From: CAYHHI01 sp964356335 | GTDB taxonomy: Bacteria > Arandabacterota > Arandabacteria > Arandabacterales > Arandabacteraceae | Direction of reading: 5' to 3' | Assembly: GCA_964356335.1 (NCBI GenBank) | Contig: CAYHHI010000013.1 | Location: forward strand, 1 to 64,000 | DNA length: 64,000 nucleotides | Part shown: positions 8,717 to 16,769 of the stretch, in pieces | Layout: each line of letters begins with the position of its first letter | Position numbering within the stretch: position 1 is the first letter of the stretch | Made by a program: the position numbers and the translations under genes | Notes under the pieces: generated by a model | The model's database searches: none | What the model saw: the letters and a program-made list of their open reading frames with translations, nothing else | What the model was told of the DNA's origin: nothing

Positions 8717-8767
8717 CAAAACAAGAGGGTTGTGCCCTCGCCGCGGGGAATCACGAAGGCACAACCC
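8715..8767 (-). terminator. Intrinsic terminator downstream of the sigma-factor gene
   Basis: A 10-bp perfect stem, GGGTTGTGCC (minus strand, 8767-8758) pairing with GGCACAACCC (8736-8727), encloses a 21-nt GC-rich loop. On the minus strand it is followed by TCTTGTTTTGTT. This closes the sigma-factor transcript just before the DUF362 promoter. Confidence 0.7.
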
Positions 8768-8778
8768 GAGAGAGAAGG

Positions 8779-9732
8779 TCACATTCTTGTTACGAGTAGT
8801 CTCTGCATCCTCCTCTTTTTCATCAGCGTTCGCATTTTTTGAATTGCTCTCTTCTCGATCTGCCTGATTCGCTCGCGCGTTATCCCGACCATCTTACCTG
8901 TTTCGGCGAGCGACCTCAGGTTCCCGTCCTCAAGCCCGAAACGGTAGGCCAGTATCTGCCGTTCTCGCTCGGAGAGATCATTAAGAAGAGCATCAAGCCG
9001 CCTCGAATCTATCCTGCCGAGAGCGTCCTCATCGGGCGGCATGTTTGACTGGTCGGTAAGGACCTCATGGAGGCTGACCTCACCGTCAGGAGAGCATGGC
9101 GAATCAAGTGATACGGTGGACGCGGCATTCGTTATCTCGGCATATCTCACCGCAGAGATGCCTATGCGGCGGCATACCTCGGTTTCACACGGCAGGGTGT
9201 TTCTCGTCTGTATAAGACTCTGCTCCATGACCCTGACCCTGCGCATGATGTCAATCACGTTCGCGGGCAATCTCACCGTTCTCGAGTCTGTTGCCAGCGC
9301 CTTTGTTATCGCCTGTCTTATCCACTTCGAGGCATAAGTGCTGAATCTGAAGCCCTTCTCATACTTGAAACGCTCGACAGCCTTTATGAGGCCGAGGTTG
9401 CCTTCGCCTATCAAATCAGTAAGCGGCAGGCCCATGCCCCGATATCTCCGTGCAATCGCCACCACAAGCCTCAGGTTGGCTCCGATCATCTTCTCCTTGG
9501 CCATCGGGTCCCCCCTTCTCACGCGCAAAGCGACAACCTGCTCTTCGCCTTTTGTGAAGAGAGGAATCCGGCTTATGGCTTTAAGGTAAAGAGCCAAGCT
9601 CTCCGCTGCCCATTCAGCACCGACACCTGGCGATCGCGTTAGCAAGGATTCATCCTCTGCTTGATATTGCCTCAGGGAGATCTCGGGATCCTCTTCGTCG
9701 ATGAAGGGTCGGTCCAACATCGCCTCATCCAT
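8779..9732 (-). CDS. Group 2 RNA polymerase sigma factor (RpoD/RpoS family)
   Basis: This is a sigma-70-family factor of 317 aa with regions 1.2 to 4 but no region 1.1, typical of non-essential group 2 factors. Region 1.2 is at about 41-75 and region 2 at about 80-145 with LIGEGNLGLIKAVERF and the -10-recognition helix STYASKWIRQAI (housekeeping factors have ATWWIRQAI). Region 3 spans about 155-230. The region 4 helix-turn-helix contains ITRERIRQIEKRAIQK. A sigma-54 promoter lies upstream and a terminator downstream, so it is probably an independent unit switched on by an enhancer-binding protein, plausibly the one encoded just upstream. The start could be ATG at 9732 or the ATG four codons later; neither SD is ideally spaced. 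Confidence 0.93.
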   Translation of the reverse strand: MDEAMLDRPFIDEEDPEISLRQYQAEDESLLTRSPGVGAEWAAESLALYLKAISRIPLFTKGEEQVVALRVRRGDPMAKEKMIGANLRLVVAIARRYRGMGLPLTDLIGEGNLGLIKAVERFKYEKGFRFSTYASKWIRQAITKALATDSRTVRLPANVIDIMRRVRVMEQSLIQTRNTLPCETEVCRRIGISAVRYAEITNAASTVSLDSPCSPDGEVSLHEVLTDQSNMPPDEDALGRIDSRRLDALLNDLSERERQILAYRFGLEDGNLRSLAETGKMVGITRERIRQIEKRAIQKMRTLMKKRRMQRLLVTRM

Positions 9733-10046
9733 CCTTCGGTGCCCACCCCTGGTTCTGGCCCCGCCTGGAGCCTCGACCTACAGGAGACGAGGGGCTCACC
9801 GTAGTCACTAAGGTAAACCGCAAGTTTTGTGCCGGAACGTAACCCTGCACTGCAATTTCGTTGCAATCTATTTGGCTCTAAATCAACAGGTTACAAATGC
9901 TGCTCTCTCGAGATCGCAGAGTATGATGTGGGAATGATTCGTCTGTGTAACCGAACTTCACACGCAGATGGGCTGAAACGTGGAGATGTAGGAAAGACGG
10001 GACTTCGCGATGGGAACAAGAGTCACAGAACAGGTGTGAACTTACT
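9733..10046. other. Intergenic region with sigma-54 promoter
   Basis: This 314-bp gap between the activator gene and the sigma-factor gene contains no convincing ORF. It holds the -24/-12 element near 9826 and a small inverted repeat TGCAA-N5-TTGCA (9851-9865) upstream of it that could be an activator site. I see no terminator for the activator gene. Confidence 0.6.
9818..9834 (-). promoter_or_regulatory. Sigma-54 (-24/-12) promoter of the group 2 sigma gene
   Basis: The minus strand reads CGGCACAAAACTTGCGG. The GG (9833-9832) and GC (9821-9820) dinucleotides are exactly 10 nt apart, as RpoN requires, and GGCAC/TTGC match the consensus. Transcription would start near 9808, leaving a leader of about 75 nt. 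rpoN and an activator with an intact GAFTDA loop are both in this window. Confidence 0.7.
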
Positions 10047-13000
10047 TCACGGAACGATGCGGTAGCGTTGGATTTTGTTGAGGAGCCCGCGCCTACTGAG
10101 GCCCAAGTTCCTGGCAACCTTGCTCTTGTTGCCGTTGAAACGATACAGCGCCTCCCTGATCATCTGCCTCTCGATCTGTTCAACAGCTTCGACGAGGCCA
10201 TGCCTACCGTCAGAGCCGACAATGCTTCCCCAGGTGCGCAGCTCATCAGATAAGAAAGCCGGTGTGATCGCCTCTCCGTCCTCAACGAAAGTGACCGCCC
10301 TCTCGACCTCGTGCTCGAGCTGCCTGACGTTGCCCGGCCACGAGTAACTCACGAGAAGGTCCATTGCAGAGGGAGCGAACCCCGCCACCGCCTTTTCCAT
10401 CTCGCCGGTGTATTTCTCGAGGAAGTACTCGGCAAGAAGCGGTATGTCATCGCGCCTATCGCGGAGAGCCGGCAGCTTCAAGGATATGACCTTCAACCTG
10501 TAGTAGAGGTCTTCAAGAAATCTCTCGCCTTCCACTTCTTTGGCAAGATCCTTATTGGTTGCACATATCAGCCTGAAATCAGCCTTCTTCGAGACCGTTG
10601 ACCCCATGGGCTTGAATTCTCGTTTGTCAACGACCTGGAGCAACCTGTCCTGGAATTTTCTGGAAGTCTTGTCTATCTCATCCAGGAAAACCGTACCGCC
10701 CTCCGCGGCTTCGAAAAGACCGGTTCTGTCGGCCCTTGCATCAGTAAAGGCACCCTTCACATGACCGAAGAGCTCACTCTCCACAATCTCAGTCGATAGT
10801 GCCGAGCAGTCAATCGTCACGAAGGGCCTACTGCACCTGTCTCCGCTCAGATGAATAGCCCTTGCAAGCATCTCCTTGCCGGTCCCCGTTTCACCCTCGA
10901 CCAGGACCGTGGTTGATGTCTTTGCGAGGAACCTCACAGACTCGAGAATCTCCAGCATCTTCTTGTTCTGGCTGATGATCCCCTGGACGTGACAGGATGC
11001 CTCGAGCTTGCTCCTCAAGAACCTTGCCTCTTCCATGAACCTCGCCAGCTGCGCCTCGGAGAGCACGCTCTTCAAGATGCCGACTATGGCGACAACGAAC
11101 TCGACGTCACTTCGGGTGAAGAAGTGATCCGCACAGTCGGTATCGAGGTATATGCAGCCTACCGTGTCGCCTCTCAGCGTAAGGGGAACGCACATCACGG
11201 CGCCCTGGAGGACTCCTGCCGTGGCCAGGCCGGCCAGCCGTTCATCTTTACCAATGTTCGCGCTGACAAGCGGCCTGTTCAAATCCTCTGCAATCCTGAG
11301 TATCGTCTCCACGGCCGGTACGGCTTGCGTACACTGCCGGGTCTCAAGATCCTTCGACGCGAGAGGTTCGAGCTTCCCATTGCGCCTGAGAAGGATCAGC
11401 CCCCTCTCAGCCGAAGTCCTGTCCACACAGGCGTCAAGCGCCAGCTGCAACTTACTCGCCTGGTCTCCGGCACCGAGGATGCGAGCCATAATCACATTGA
11501 AGACTGACAGATCCCCGGAGTCACTCACCGACAGGCATGAAATCTGCTCATCCGCCTGCTTCTGAATGCTTTCGATATCATCAGCGAATATGCTGGGAAT
11601 GTCACCGCCAAATATCTGCATCAGCTTGTCGAGATACTTGCGACACTGCTCTACGTCTCCCCGCACAGCCGCAATCCTGCCTAAGGCCACAGCGGAGAGC
11701 CCAGCTTCATAAACCATCTCAAGCTCTTCAAAAATCCCCAACGCCTCGGTAAGATAACTCGCGGCAATGTCGCCGGAAGATGATTGGGTGGAAAGCAGCT
11801 GTCCCGCTCTCAGATAGGTCAACCCCAGCTCTTTCCTCTCCCCCAGGGAATAGAGCAAGTTTATCGACTTGGCGAAGGTCTCTCTAGCTTTTTCCCACTC
11901 TCCGAGTCCAAACTCTGCACAAGCCTTTGACCGCAGGGCACAACCCTGCTCGAAGACCTCCTTGAGGTCCACTGCCAGTCTATACGCCTCTCGAGCGAGC
12001 TCAAGGGCGGCAAGGTAATTCGTGCGAGCCGACTCGACGTCCGCAAGCCTTCGCTTGACCTCCACGACAACGTCGCCCTGGGGTGCGATCTCCTCGCCGA
12101 TCTCAAGCGCCTGAAGGTAATGGCGATGAGCCGAATCGATCCGGCCGCACGCCATTTCCACGTCGCCCACATATTCGAAGCTCAGCGCAGACCCGCGGGC
12201 ATCACCGTTGTCGGAGCTTTCTTTCATCGCAAGCACATAGTATTGCTGGGCCCGCTCGACATCCCGGTAGGTAAGGTAGTAGTGGCCGAGAGCGAGATAT
12301 ACCGACACCAGCTCCCACCTGTTGCCGATCCTTGCAAGGACTTCCAAGGCCTCAGTCCAACACCTGTGGGCCTTCTTCCAGTACCCTCGCTTCGAGTAGA
12401 TTATGCCGAGATTGGTGAGGCGCACACCTTTCTGAAGATGCTGCCCGACTTCCTCAGAGATCCGCAAGGCTTCCTCAAGATAGGCCTGAGACTCAGACCA
12501 AAGCCCGAGGTTCTTGCACGCAAGACCGAGGTTATTGAGGCACGTGCCTACCAGTTCCTTGTCATTGACGACCCGCGCCACCGACAAGGCGGACCGAAGG
12601 AACTCAAGGGCTCTCTCGGTGTCTCCCTTCCTGGCGTACACTCCGGCGAGGCAGTTATAAGTGTCGACCAGCTCTTTTCCCCTGCCCCCAGCAAGCATTA
12701 TCTCCAGAGCTGATTCGCAATCTGCCTGGGAAAGATCGTACTCCCCTATCTTGAAATGCACCCATGCCCTCTCGCTAATTATGCGCGCGAGCTCGACCGT
12801 GTCTTCGCCCTCTGATACCAGCATGAAAGCCTTGTCCAGGAGCTCAAGGGCATGGTCGCACTTGCCAATCCGCATATAGCAGATGGCCAATCTTCTGAGC
12901 AAAGAAGCTCGTCGAGGGTTGAGATCCTTGGAGTTGCCGGTTAGAGCCAGGAGCTTCGTAAAATAATCTATTGCAGTAGAGAATTCCCCACTGGCCAGAC

Positions 13001-13097
13001 AGAAGTCACCGAGATCTTCAATCGATGCGGCTACGCCCTTCTGGCCTTCTCGTCCTTCATCTCTCTCTGTAGGCTCACCGCCGTGTGACTTGTCCAT
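10047..13097 (-). CDS. TPR-GAF sigma-54-dependent transcriptional activator
   Basis: This is an enhancer-binding protein of 1016 aa. The N-terminal half (about 25-490) is a series of tetratricopeptide-like repeats, followed by a GAF-like sensor (about 530-700). The AAA+ domain has Walker A GETGTGKE near 737, the sigma-54 contact loop GAFTDA near 782, and Walker B FLDEID after it. A C-terminal Fis-type helix-turn-helix ends in NKSKVARNLGLSRRGL. The intact GAFTDA predicts true sigma-54 activation rather than repression. I place the start at the ATG at 13097, preceded by AAGGGTGAG; a TTG 11 codons upstream has no SD. The gene lies between a small secreted protein and a sigma-factor gene with a sigma-54 promoter, which it may activate. 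Confidence 0.92.
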   Translation of the reverse strand: MDKSHGGEPTERDEGREGQKGVAASIEDLGDFCLASGEFSTAIDYFTKLLALTGNSKDLNPRRASLLRRLAICYMRIGKCDHALELLDKAFMLVSEGEDTVELARIISERAWVHFKIGEYDLSQADCESALEIMLAGGRGKELVDTYNCLAGVYARKGDTERALEFLRSALSVARVVNDKELVGTCLNNLGLACKNLGLWSESQAYLEEALRISEEVGQHLQKGVRLTNLGIIYSKRGYWKKAHRCWTEALEVLARIGNRWELVSVYLALGHYYLTYRDVERAQQYYVLAMKESSDNGDARGSALSFEYVGDVEMACGRIDSAHRHYLQALEIGEEIAPQGDVVVEVKRRLADVESARTNYLAALELAREAYRLAVDLKEVFEQGCALRSKACAEFGLGEWEKARETFAKSINLLYSLGERKELGLTYLRAGQLLSTQSSSGDIAASYLTEALGIFEELEMVYEAGLSAVALGRIAAVRGDVEQCRKYLDKLMQIFGGDIPSIFADDIESIQKQADEQISCLSVSDSGDLSVFNVIMARILGAGDQASKLQLALDACVDRTSAERGLILLRRNGKLEPLASKDLETRQCTQAVPAVETILRIAEDLNRPLVSANIGKDERLAGLATAGVLQGAVMCVPLTLRGDTVGCIYLDTDCADHFFTRSDVEFVVAIVGILKSVLSEAQLARFMEEARFLRSKLEASCHVQGIISQNKKMLEILESVRFLAKTSTTVLVEGETGTGKEMLARAIHLSGDRCSRPFVTIDCSALSTEIVESELFGHVKGAFTDARADRTGLFEAAEGGTVFLDEIDKTSRKFQDRLLQVVDKREFKPMGSTVSKKADFRLICATNKDLAKEVEGERFLEDLYYRLKVISLKLPALRDRRDDIPLLAEYFLEKYTGEMEKAVAGFAPSAMDLLVSYSWPGNVRQLEHEVERAVTFVEDGEAITPAFLSDELRTWGSIVGSDGRHGLVEAVEQIERQMIREALYRFNGNKSKVARNLGLSRRGLLNKIQRYRIVP

Positions 13098-13146
13098 CTC
13101 ACCCTTTCCCCGCTGATAAAAGGGTGACAATCTGAGGCTACGCCAT

Positions 13147-13437
13147 CTATCTCCGGCCAGCGATCGGCTCGGACACAGAAGGAAGCCTCTTCCCCTTAAC
13201 CGTAGCGCTATTCCTGTACTCTTGCTGTCTCAAGTTCGTCTTGAATACGACGAGGTCAACCACGATTGATTTGATGGACGAGATGGTCCCCGGATTGCTC
13301 GAAAACGTGGTCGCTGGTCTTGCCCTCTCCCAGATGTCCGGATCACCACCCATAGGGTGCTTCGGCCCTGCTACCACCGCACTCGCCCAGACAAAGGCGA
13401 AGACGACAGCAAGAGATACAAGCCATATTGCCTTCAT
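13147..13437 (-). CDS. Small secreted protein of unknown function
   Basis: A 96-aa protein I do not recognise. Residues 1-23 form a clear Sec signal peptide (MKAIWLVSLAVVFAFV, cleavage predicted after AVVA). The mature part, about 73 aa, has no cysteine and is rich in Ser, Thr, Arg and Lys, with a hydrophobic IKSIVVDLVVF segment in the middle. The start is the ATG at 13437 with GGAGG nine bases upstream; a longer in-frame form adds only 12 residues before the signal. It has the best sigma-70 promoter in this region and is followed after about 50 nt by the TPR activator gene, so the two are probably cotranscribed. A signal peptide precursor or an envelope protein are both possible. Confidence 0.75.
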   Translation of the reverse strand: MKAIWLVSLAVVFAFVWASAVVAGPKHPMGGDPDIWERARPATTFSSNPGTISSIKSIVVDLVVFKTNLRQQEYRNSATVKGKRLPSVSEPIAGRR

Positions 13438-13472
13438 AAACCACCGCCTCCGGCTTGAATCCTCACGCTTCA

Positions 13473-13501
13473 ACTATAATCCATGCGCCCTTTTTTGTCA
13501 A
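13473..13501 (-). promoter_or_regulatory. Strong sigma-70 promoter for the secreted protein/TPR activator
   Basis: TTGACA (13501-13496), a 17-bp spacer and TATAGT (13478-13473) lie on the minus strand, overlapping the end of the DksA-like gene. The predicted start is near 13466, about 29 nt before the ATG. Confidence 0.75.
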
Positions 13502-14184
13502 TCCTCAAAAAGGTCATCGGCAGACGGAAGCACAATCTTTCCGGTTGCTTCTTCCTTGGTCTTGCATTTCACGCAAAGCCTTGCCGAAGGCATAGCTTCA
13601 AGCCGCTTCACCCCAATCGGCTTGCCGCACCGCTCACATATGCCATAGGTTCCTTCCTTCAACTTCTCGAGAGCCGTAGCGATTTCCCTGAGAGCGTTGA
13701 CACCGGCTTCACTATACTCAAAAGCCTTCTCTTTCTCGACGGAGGCCGAGACAAGATCGCCGACTTCGGCAAAGCTGGTACGGTCGATTTCCAAGCTATC
13801 AGCACGGGCACGCTTGATCTTCTCCAGAACCTCTGCTCCCTTGGTCTCAAGCATAGCCTTCAGCTTCTGTACTCTGGGTGAAACCACCCTGGCCCGGACC
13901 CGTGGCCTTCTGCTTGCGGCAGGGCCCACCCTCTTGGTTGGCGCCCCCCCTTTCCGCACAGTGGCGATCGCGGGCTTACGAGGCTTACGTCGCGCACCAG
14001 TCTTCGCCCCCGGTCTTCTGGGAGCTTTCCTAACGGCTTTCCGGGTAGGCTTCTTAGCCGCTTTCTTGCTGATTTTCTTAGGAGTCTTCTTCCTGGCTTT
14101 CATCTTAGGTTTTCTCTCGCGCTTACCGGCCGGTCTACGAGTGCGTCCTCGCCGCCTTGCCTTGAGTGTCGTCCCAGAAGCCAT
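13498..14184 (-). CDS. DksA/TraR-type zinc-finger protein with H1-like basic tail
   Basis: The C-terminal half (about 105-228) is a DksA/TraR-family domain: a coiled-coil region rich in Glu/Lys/Ala followed by a C4 zinc finger CERC...CVKC (C183, C186, C204, C207). DksA proteins bind the secondary channel of RNA polymerase and act with ppGpp. The first ~100 residues are an extremely basic, low-complexity tail with PKK, KKAAKK and RRKPRK repeats like bacterial histone-H1-like proteins, so DNA or RNA binding is likely. The coiled coil lacks an obvious DxxDxA tip, so a DksA-like effect on polymerase is not assured. The start ATG is preceded by GAGGAGG. A strong sigma-70 promoter lies 115 nt upstream. 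Confidence 0.88.
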   Translation of the reverse strand: MASGTTLKARRRGRTRRPAGKRERKPKMKARKKTPKKISKKAAKKPTRKAVRKAPRRPGAKTGARRKPRKPAIATVRKGGAPTKRVGPAASRRPRVRARVVSPRVQKLKAMLETKGAEVLEKIKRARADSLEIDRTSFAEVGDLVSASVEKEKAFEYSEAGVNALREIATALEKLKEGTYGICERCGKPIGVKRLEAMPSARLCVKCKTKEEATGKIVLPSADDLFED

Positions 14185-14500
14185 ATCCTCCTCAGCCTGT
14201 TACTGATCCCTAACTAGGATAGGCATAAGAGGCCTCTACCGCCCTCTGCCCCGCCGCCAACCCGGGGGTAAGCGGCCAATCCTCCTGCCAAAAACATTGT
14301 TAGGATTATCACCATCTTGCTCGGCCCAGTCAAGTGCATTGTCAAGCCCATGGAAATCTCGGCTGTCCCAACTGCCGAGACCCGGTGGAGAAGAACAACC
14401 GGGGAGGCCGTCGCGAGAATCGCTGCCCCACGAGCAATCTGCCGAGCAGCCGCCGAACCGCTTCCATCATAGGGTGCGATCTCGGGTCATTGACGCCCCG
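14185..14500. other. Intergenic region upstream of the DksA-like gene
   Basis: This 316-bp gap holds the promoter at 14305-14333 and a leader of about 115 nt. The leader contains a 27-codon frame starting exactly at the predicted transcript start (14297-14214). The half nearer the decarboxylase gene (about 14335-14500) shows nothing I can assign. Confidence 0.5.
14305..14333 (-). promoter_or_regulatory. Sigma-70 promoter for the DksA-like gene
   Basis: TTGACT (14333-14328) and GATAAT (14310-14305) are separated by 17 bp; both hexamers match 5 of 6. The predicted transcript start is 14297-14298. Confidence 0.7.
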
Positions 14501-15043
14501 TTAGAGAACCAAGACCGCCGCGGCGACAACCGTAGTCCAGAGCCCCCTCTTGTCGCCTATTGCGGACTGGGTGATGTTGGTTGTTCGGACGATCTTCCCG
14601 GAGATCTTCCAGAGCTCCTTCTTGGTATCGTAACTGGCGTCGGGATCGAATTCGACACCGAGAATAGTCGCAAGCATCGACGCAGCCAGGTCCTCAGCAT
14701 AATCTCCCGATTTTTGGTCGGTCTCGCCGAAGCTGCTGTACTCCGACAGATAACCATGCTGGTTGGGATCTTTGGGAATAGCCATCCCCACCGATGCGGC
14801 TATGAGCCTGTGGGGCTCGTTGGTTGCGTTCTCACTAAGGACCACATACGTGATCTCGCCGGCGGAAAGCTGCTCCAGCCCCTGCTCCCTGGATATCATC
14901 TTGCACTTAGGCGGGAAGATGCTCGAGACTCTTACGATATTCAGGCAAGCGATCCCAGCATTGCGCAGGGCAAGCTCGAAGCTGGTGAGCTTGTCCTTGT
15001 GCCTTCCCACACCCTTCGTGAGAAATATCCTTCGAGGAGTCAT
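14501..15043 (-). CDS. pdaD: Pyruvoyl-dependent arginine decarboxylase
   Basis: This enzyme converts arginine to agmatine, the first step of a polyamine route. The protein (180 aa) matches the small PvlArgDC family first known from methanogens. The precursor cleaves itself between two serines to make the pyruvoyl group; the site is visible as RVSSIFPP (S40-S41). Downstream blocks such as YVVLSENATN and the C-terminal TTVVAAAVLVL are family-like. The start ATG has an AGGAGG eight bases upstream. No agmatinase or agmatine deiminase gene is adjacent, so the rest of the pathway lies elsewhere. Confidence 0.93.
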   Translation of the reverse strand: MTPRRIFLTKGVGRHKDKLTSFELALRNAGIACLNIVRVSSIFPPKCKMISREQGLEQLSAGEITYVVLSENATNEPHRLIAASVGMAIPKDPNQHGYLSEYSSFGETDQKSGDYAEDLAASMLATILGVEFDPDASYDTKKELWKISGKIVRTTNITQSAIGDKRGLWTTVVAAAVLVL

Positions 15044-15151
15044 CTTGTCCGCCTCCTGATCTTAGGGATTGCCACCGGGGAGACTCCGCCGGGCAGCAAA
15101 CTCAAAGACCCCACGCCACATGGCCACCGGCAGTTTTTTCACCGAGCCAAG

Positions 15152-15180
15152 ATGATTATTTACTGCAACCCTTTTGTCAA
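15152..15180 (-). promoter_or_regulatory. Candidate promoter for the arginine decarboxylase gene
   Basis: A consensus TTGACA (15180-15175) is followed by AATCAT after 17 bp or TAATCA after 16 bp. The -35 is perfect and the -10 poor. Confidence 0.35.
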
Positions 15181-15257
15181 GACATTATTCTGCGCCCCTA
15201 AATCCCGCATGCCATTGGGGCAGCGGGTTTGCCGAAGCTCGAGTCCAAGAAGGCCAA

Positions 15258-15313
15258 GGAGATCCCGATTCGGGTCTCCTGATGAGACTGGGGGAGGCGT
15301 CGCCACCTCCCCC
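15258..15313 (-). repeat. Two tandem hairpins downstream of asnS
   Basis: GGGGGAGG (15290-15297) pairs with CCTCCCCC (15306-15313). Next to it GGAGA-T-CCCG (15258-15267) pairs with CGGGTCTCC (15271-15279) around one bulged T. Neither is followed by a T-tract, so these are more likely mRNA 3'-end stabilisers or Rho-type end structures than intrinsic terminators. Confidence 0.5.
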
Positions 15314-15393
15314 AAGACCTCTGCCCTTTGCGTTTCAGGCGTGACCGCTGACCGCGAACCTCTAGCCCGCCTTCCTGCTACGCCGACTGCCGT

Positions 15394-16683
15394 TCACGGA
15401 TATACCCTGTACATCAGCCGTGGAAACGGGATCGTTTCCCTGATGTGCTTTATTCCGCATATCCACGCCACTGTCCTCTCAATGCCGAGGCCGAAACCCG
15501 CGTGAGGCACCGAGCCGTATCTCCTGAGATCCAGGTACCACTCAAATGCCTCTCTCGGCAGATCGAACTGCCTGAGCCTTTCCTCGAGAAGCGCAAGGTC
15601 GCAAATCCTCTCACTGCCACCGATGATCTCACCATAACCTTCGGGCGCGATGAGATCGGTGCAGAGCGCTAGCTCCGTATTCTCTGGATCAGGCTGCATG
15701 TAAAATGCCTTGGCTCTAGCCGGGTACCTGTGGACGAACACGGGTGTATCGAACTCGAGGGAAAGTGCAGTCTCTTCATCACCGCCAAGATCCGCCCCTC
15801 GCTCGATCGTATACCCTTTACCCTGGAGGATCCCCAGCGCCTTGTCATAAGTGATCCGAGGAAACGGTTTTCGAACTCTTTCGAGGAATGACGGATCCCG
15901 CTCGAGATTTGCCAGATCGTCTCGCCTCTTTTCCAGGACCCTTTCCAGAACGTAGACAACGAGTCCCTCGGCCAGTTCAAACACAGTCTCAAGATCGCCA
16001 AAGGCAACCTCGGGTTCAAGCATCCAGAATTCGGTCAGGTGTCTTCTTGTCTTGGACTTCTCCGCCCGGAAGGTCGGGCCGAAGCAGTACACTCGGCCAA
16101 AGGCCATGCATGTGGCTTCGTTATAGAGCTGCCCGCTCTGAGACAGGTACGCCTTGGAGCCGAAGTATTCTGTTTCGAAAAGCGTGGTGGTTCCTTCGGC
16201 CGCCGATGGTGTGAGGATGGGCGCATCAACCTCGATGAAACCTCGTCCATCAAGGTAGTCCCGGCAGGCCTTCATAACCTCGGCCCTGATTCTTATCGCT
16301 GAGTGCTGTCTTGAAGAACGCAACCACAGGTGCCGATTCTCCATCAGGAAGGCAACGCCGTGCTCCTTTGGGGTTATGGGATAGGGAAGTGCCTTACTGA
16401 CGATCTCAAGGTCGTTCACCAGCAGCTCGTACCCGCCAGGGGCCCGACTATCATCCCTCACGGTTCCCGTCACTGTGCAGGAGGTTTCCTGAGTAAGCTC
16501 GTCGAACCTCCCGAGAGCCGCACCCGAGTCCTTTCCAGTAAAGACGCATTGGATCATGCCGGTCCCGTCCCGCACCATGGCAAACTTGATCTTCCCGCTT
16601 GGCCTCAAATGCGACACCCAACCCTTGATCGCTACTTCCTTTCCGCCGTACCCGCCCACGTCACATATATAGACCCACTTCAT
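15394..16683 (-). CDS. asnS: Asparaginyl-tRNA synthetase
   Basis: AsnRS is a class IIb aminoacyl-tRNA synthetase charging tRNA-Asn. The N-terminal OB-fold anticodon-binding domain occupies about 1-105 (KGWVSHLRPSGKIKFAMVRDG). Motif 2 is FRAEKSKTRRHLTEFWMLEPE-like, and motif 3 near the end is GFGLGIERTVAWICG. The RRHLTEFWM signature favours AsnRS over AspRS. I choose the ATG at 16683, which has GGAG six bases upstream; two in-frame ATGs lie 4 and 7 codons earlier with poor SD spacing. Length (429 aa) is normal. It follows the Na/Pi transporter on the same strand. Confidence 0.95.
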   Translation of the reverse strand: MKWVYICDVGGYGGKEVAIKGWVSHLRPSGKIKFAMVRDGTGMIQCVFTGKDSGAALGRFDELTQETSCTVTGTVRDDSRAPGGYELLVNDLEIVSKALPYPITPKEHGVAFLMENRHLWLRSSRQHSAIRIRAEVMKACRDYLDGRGFIEVDAPILTPSAAEGTTTLFETEYFGSKAYLSQSGQLYNEATCMAFGRVYCFGPTFRAEKSKTRRHLTEFWMLEPEVAFGDLETVFELAEGLVVYVLERVLEKRRDDLANLERDPSFLERVRKPFPRITYDKALGILQGKGYTIERGADLGGDEETALSLEFDTPVFVHRYPARAKAFYMQPDPENTELALCTDLIAPEGYGEIIGGSERICDLALLEERLRQFDLPREAFEWYLDLRRYGSVPHAGFGLGIERTVAWICGIKHIRETIPFPRLMYRVYP

Positions 16684-16769
16684 GTTGCTCTCCATCCAGT
16701 CCATGGCTCCTTTTCAGGCTTATAACCCGCTCGCCATCTTCTCAGTATCCTTCCAAGAAAACCCTCACC

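Larger units (their letters stand above)
15044..15393. other. Intergenic region between asnS and the arginine decarboxylase gene
   Basis: This 350-bp gap contains no convincing gene. It has two tandem hairpins near the asnS end (15258-15313), a candidate promoter (15152-15180) and a leader of about 100 nt before the decarboxylase. I do not recognise a riboswitch in it. Confidence 0.5.

Noticed and set aside
14297..15505. 402-codon open frame on the plus strand opposite the arginine decarboxylase gene
   Set aside because: It runs through the coding strand of pdaD and the asnS end, has no family resemblance and no Shine-Dalgarno; it is a by-product of high GC.
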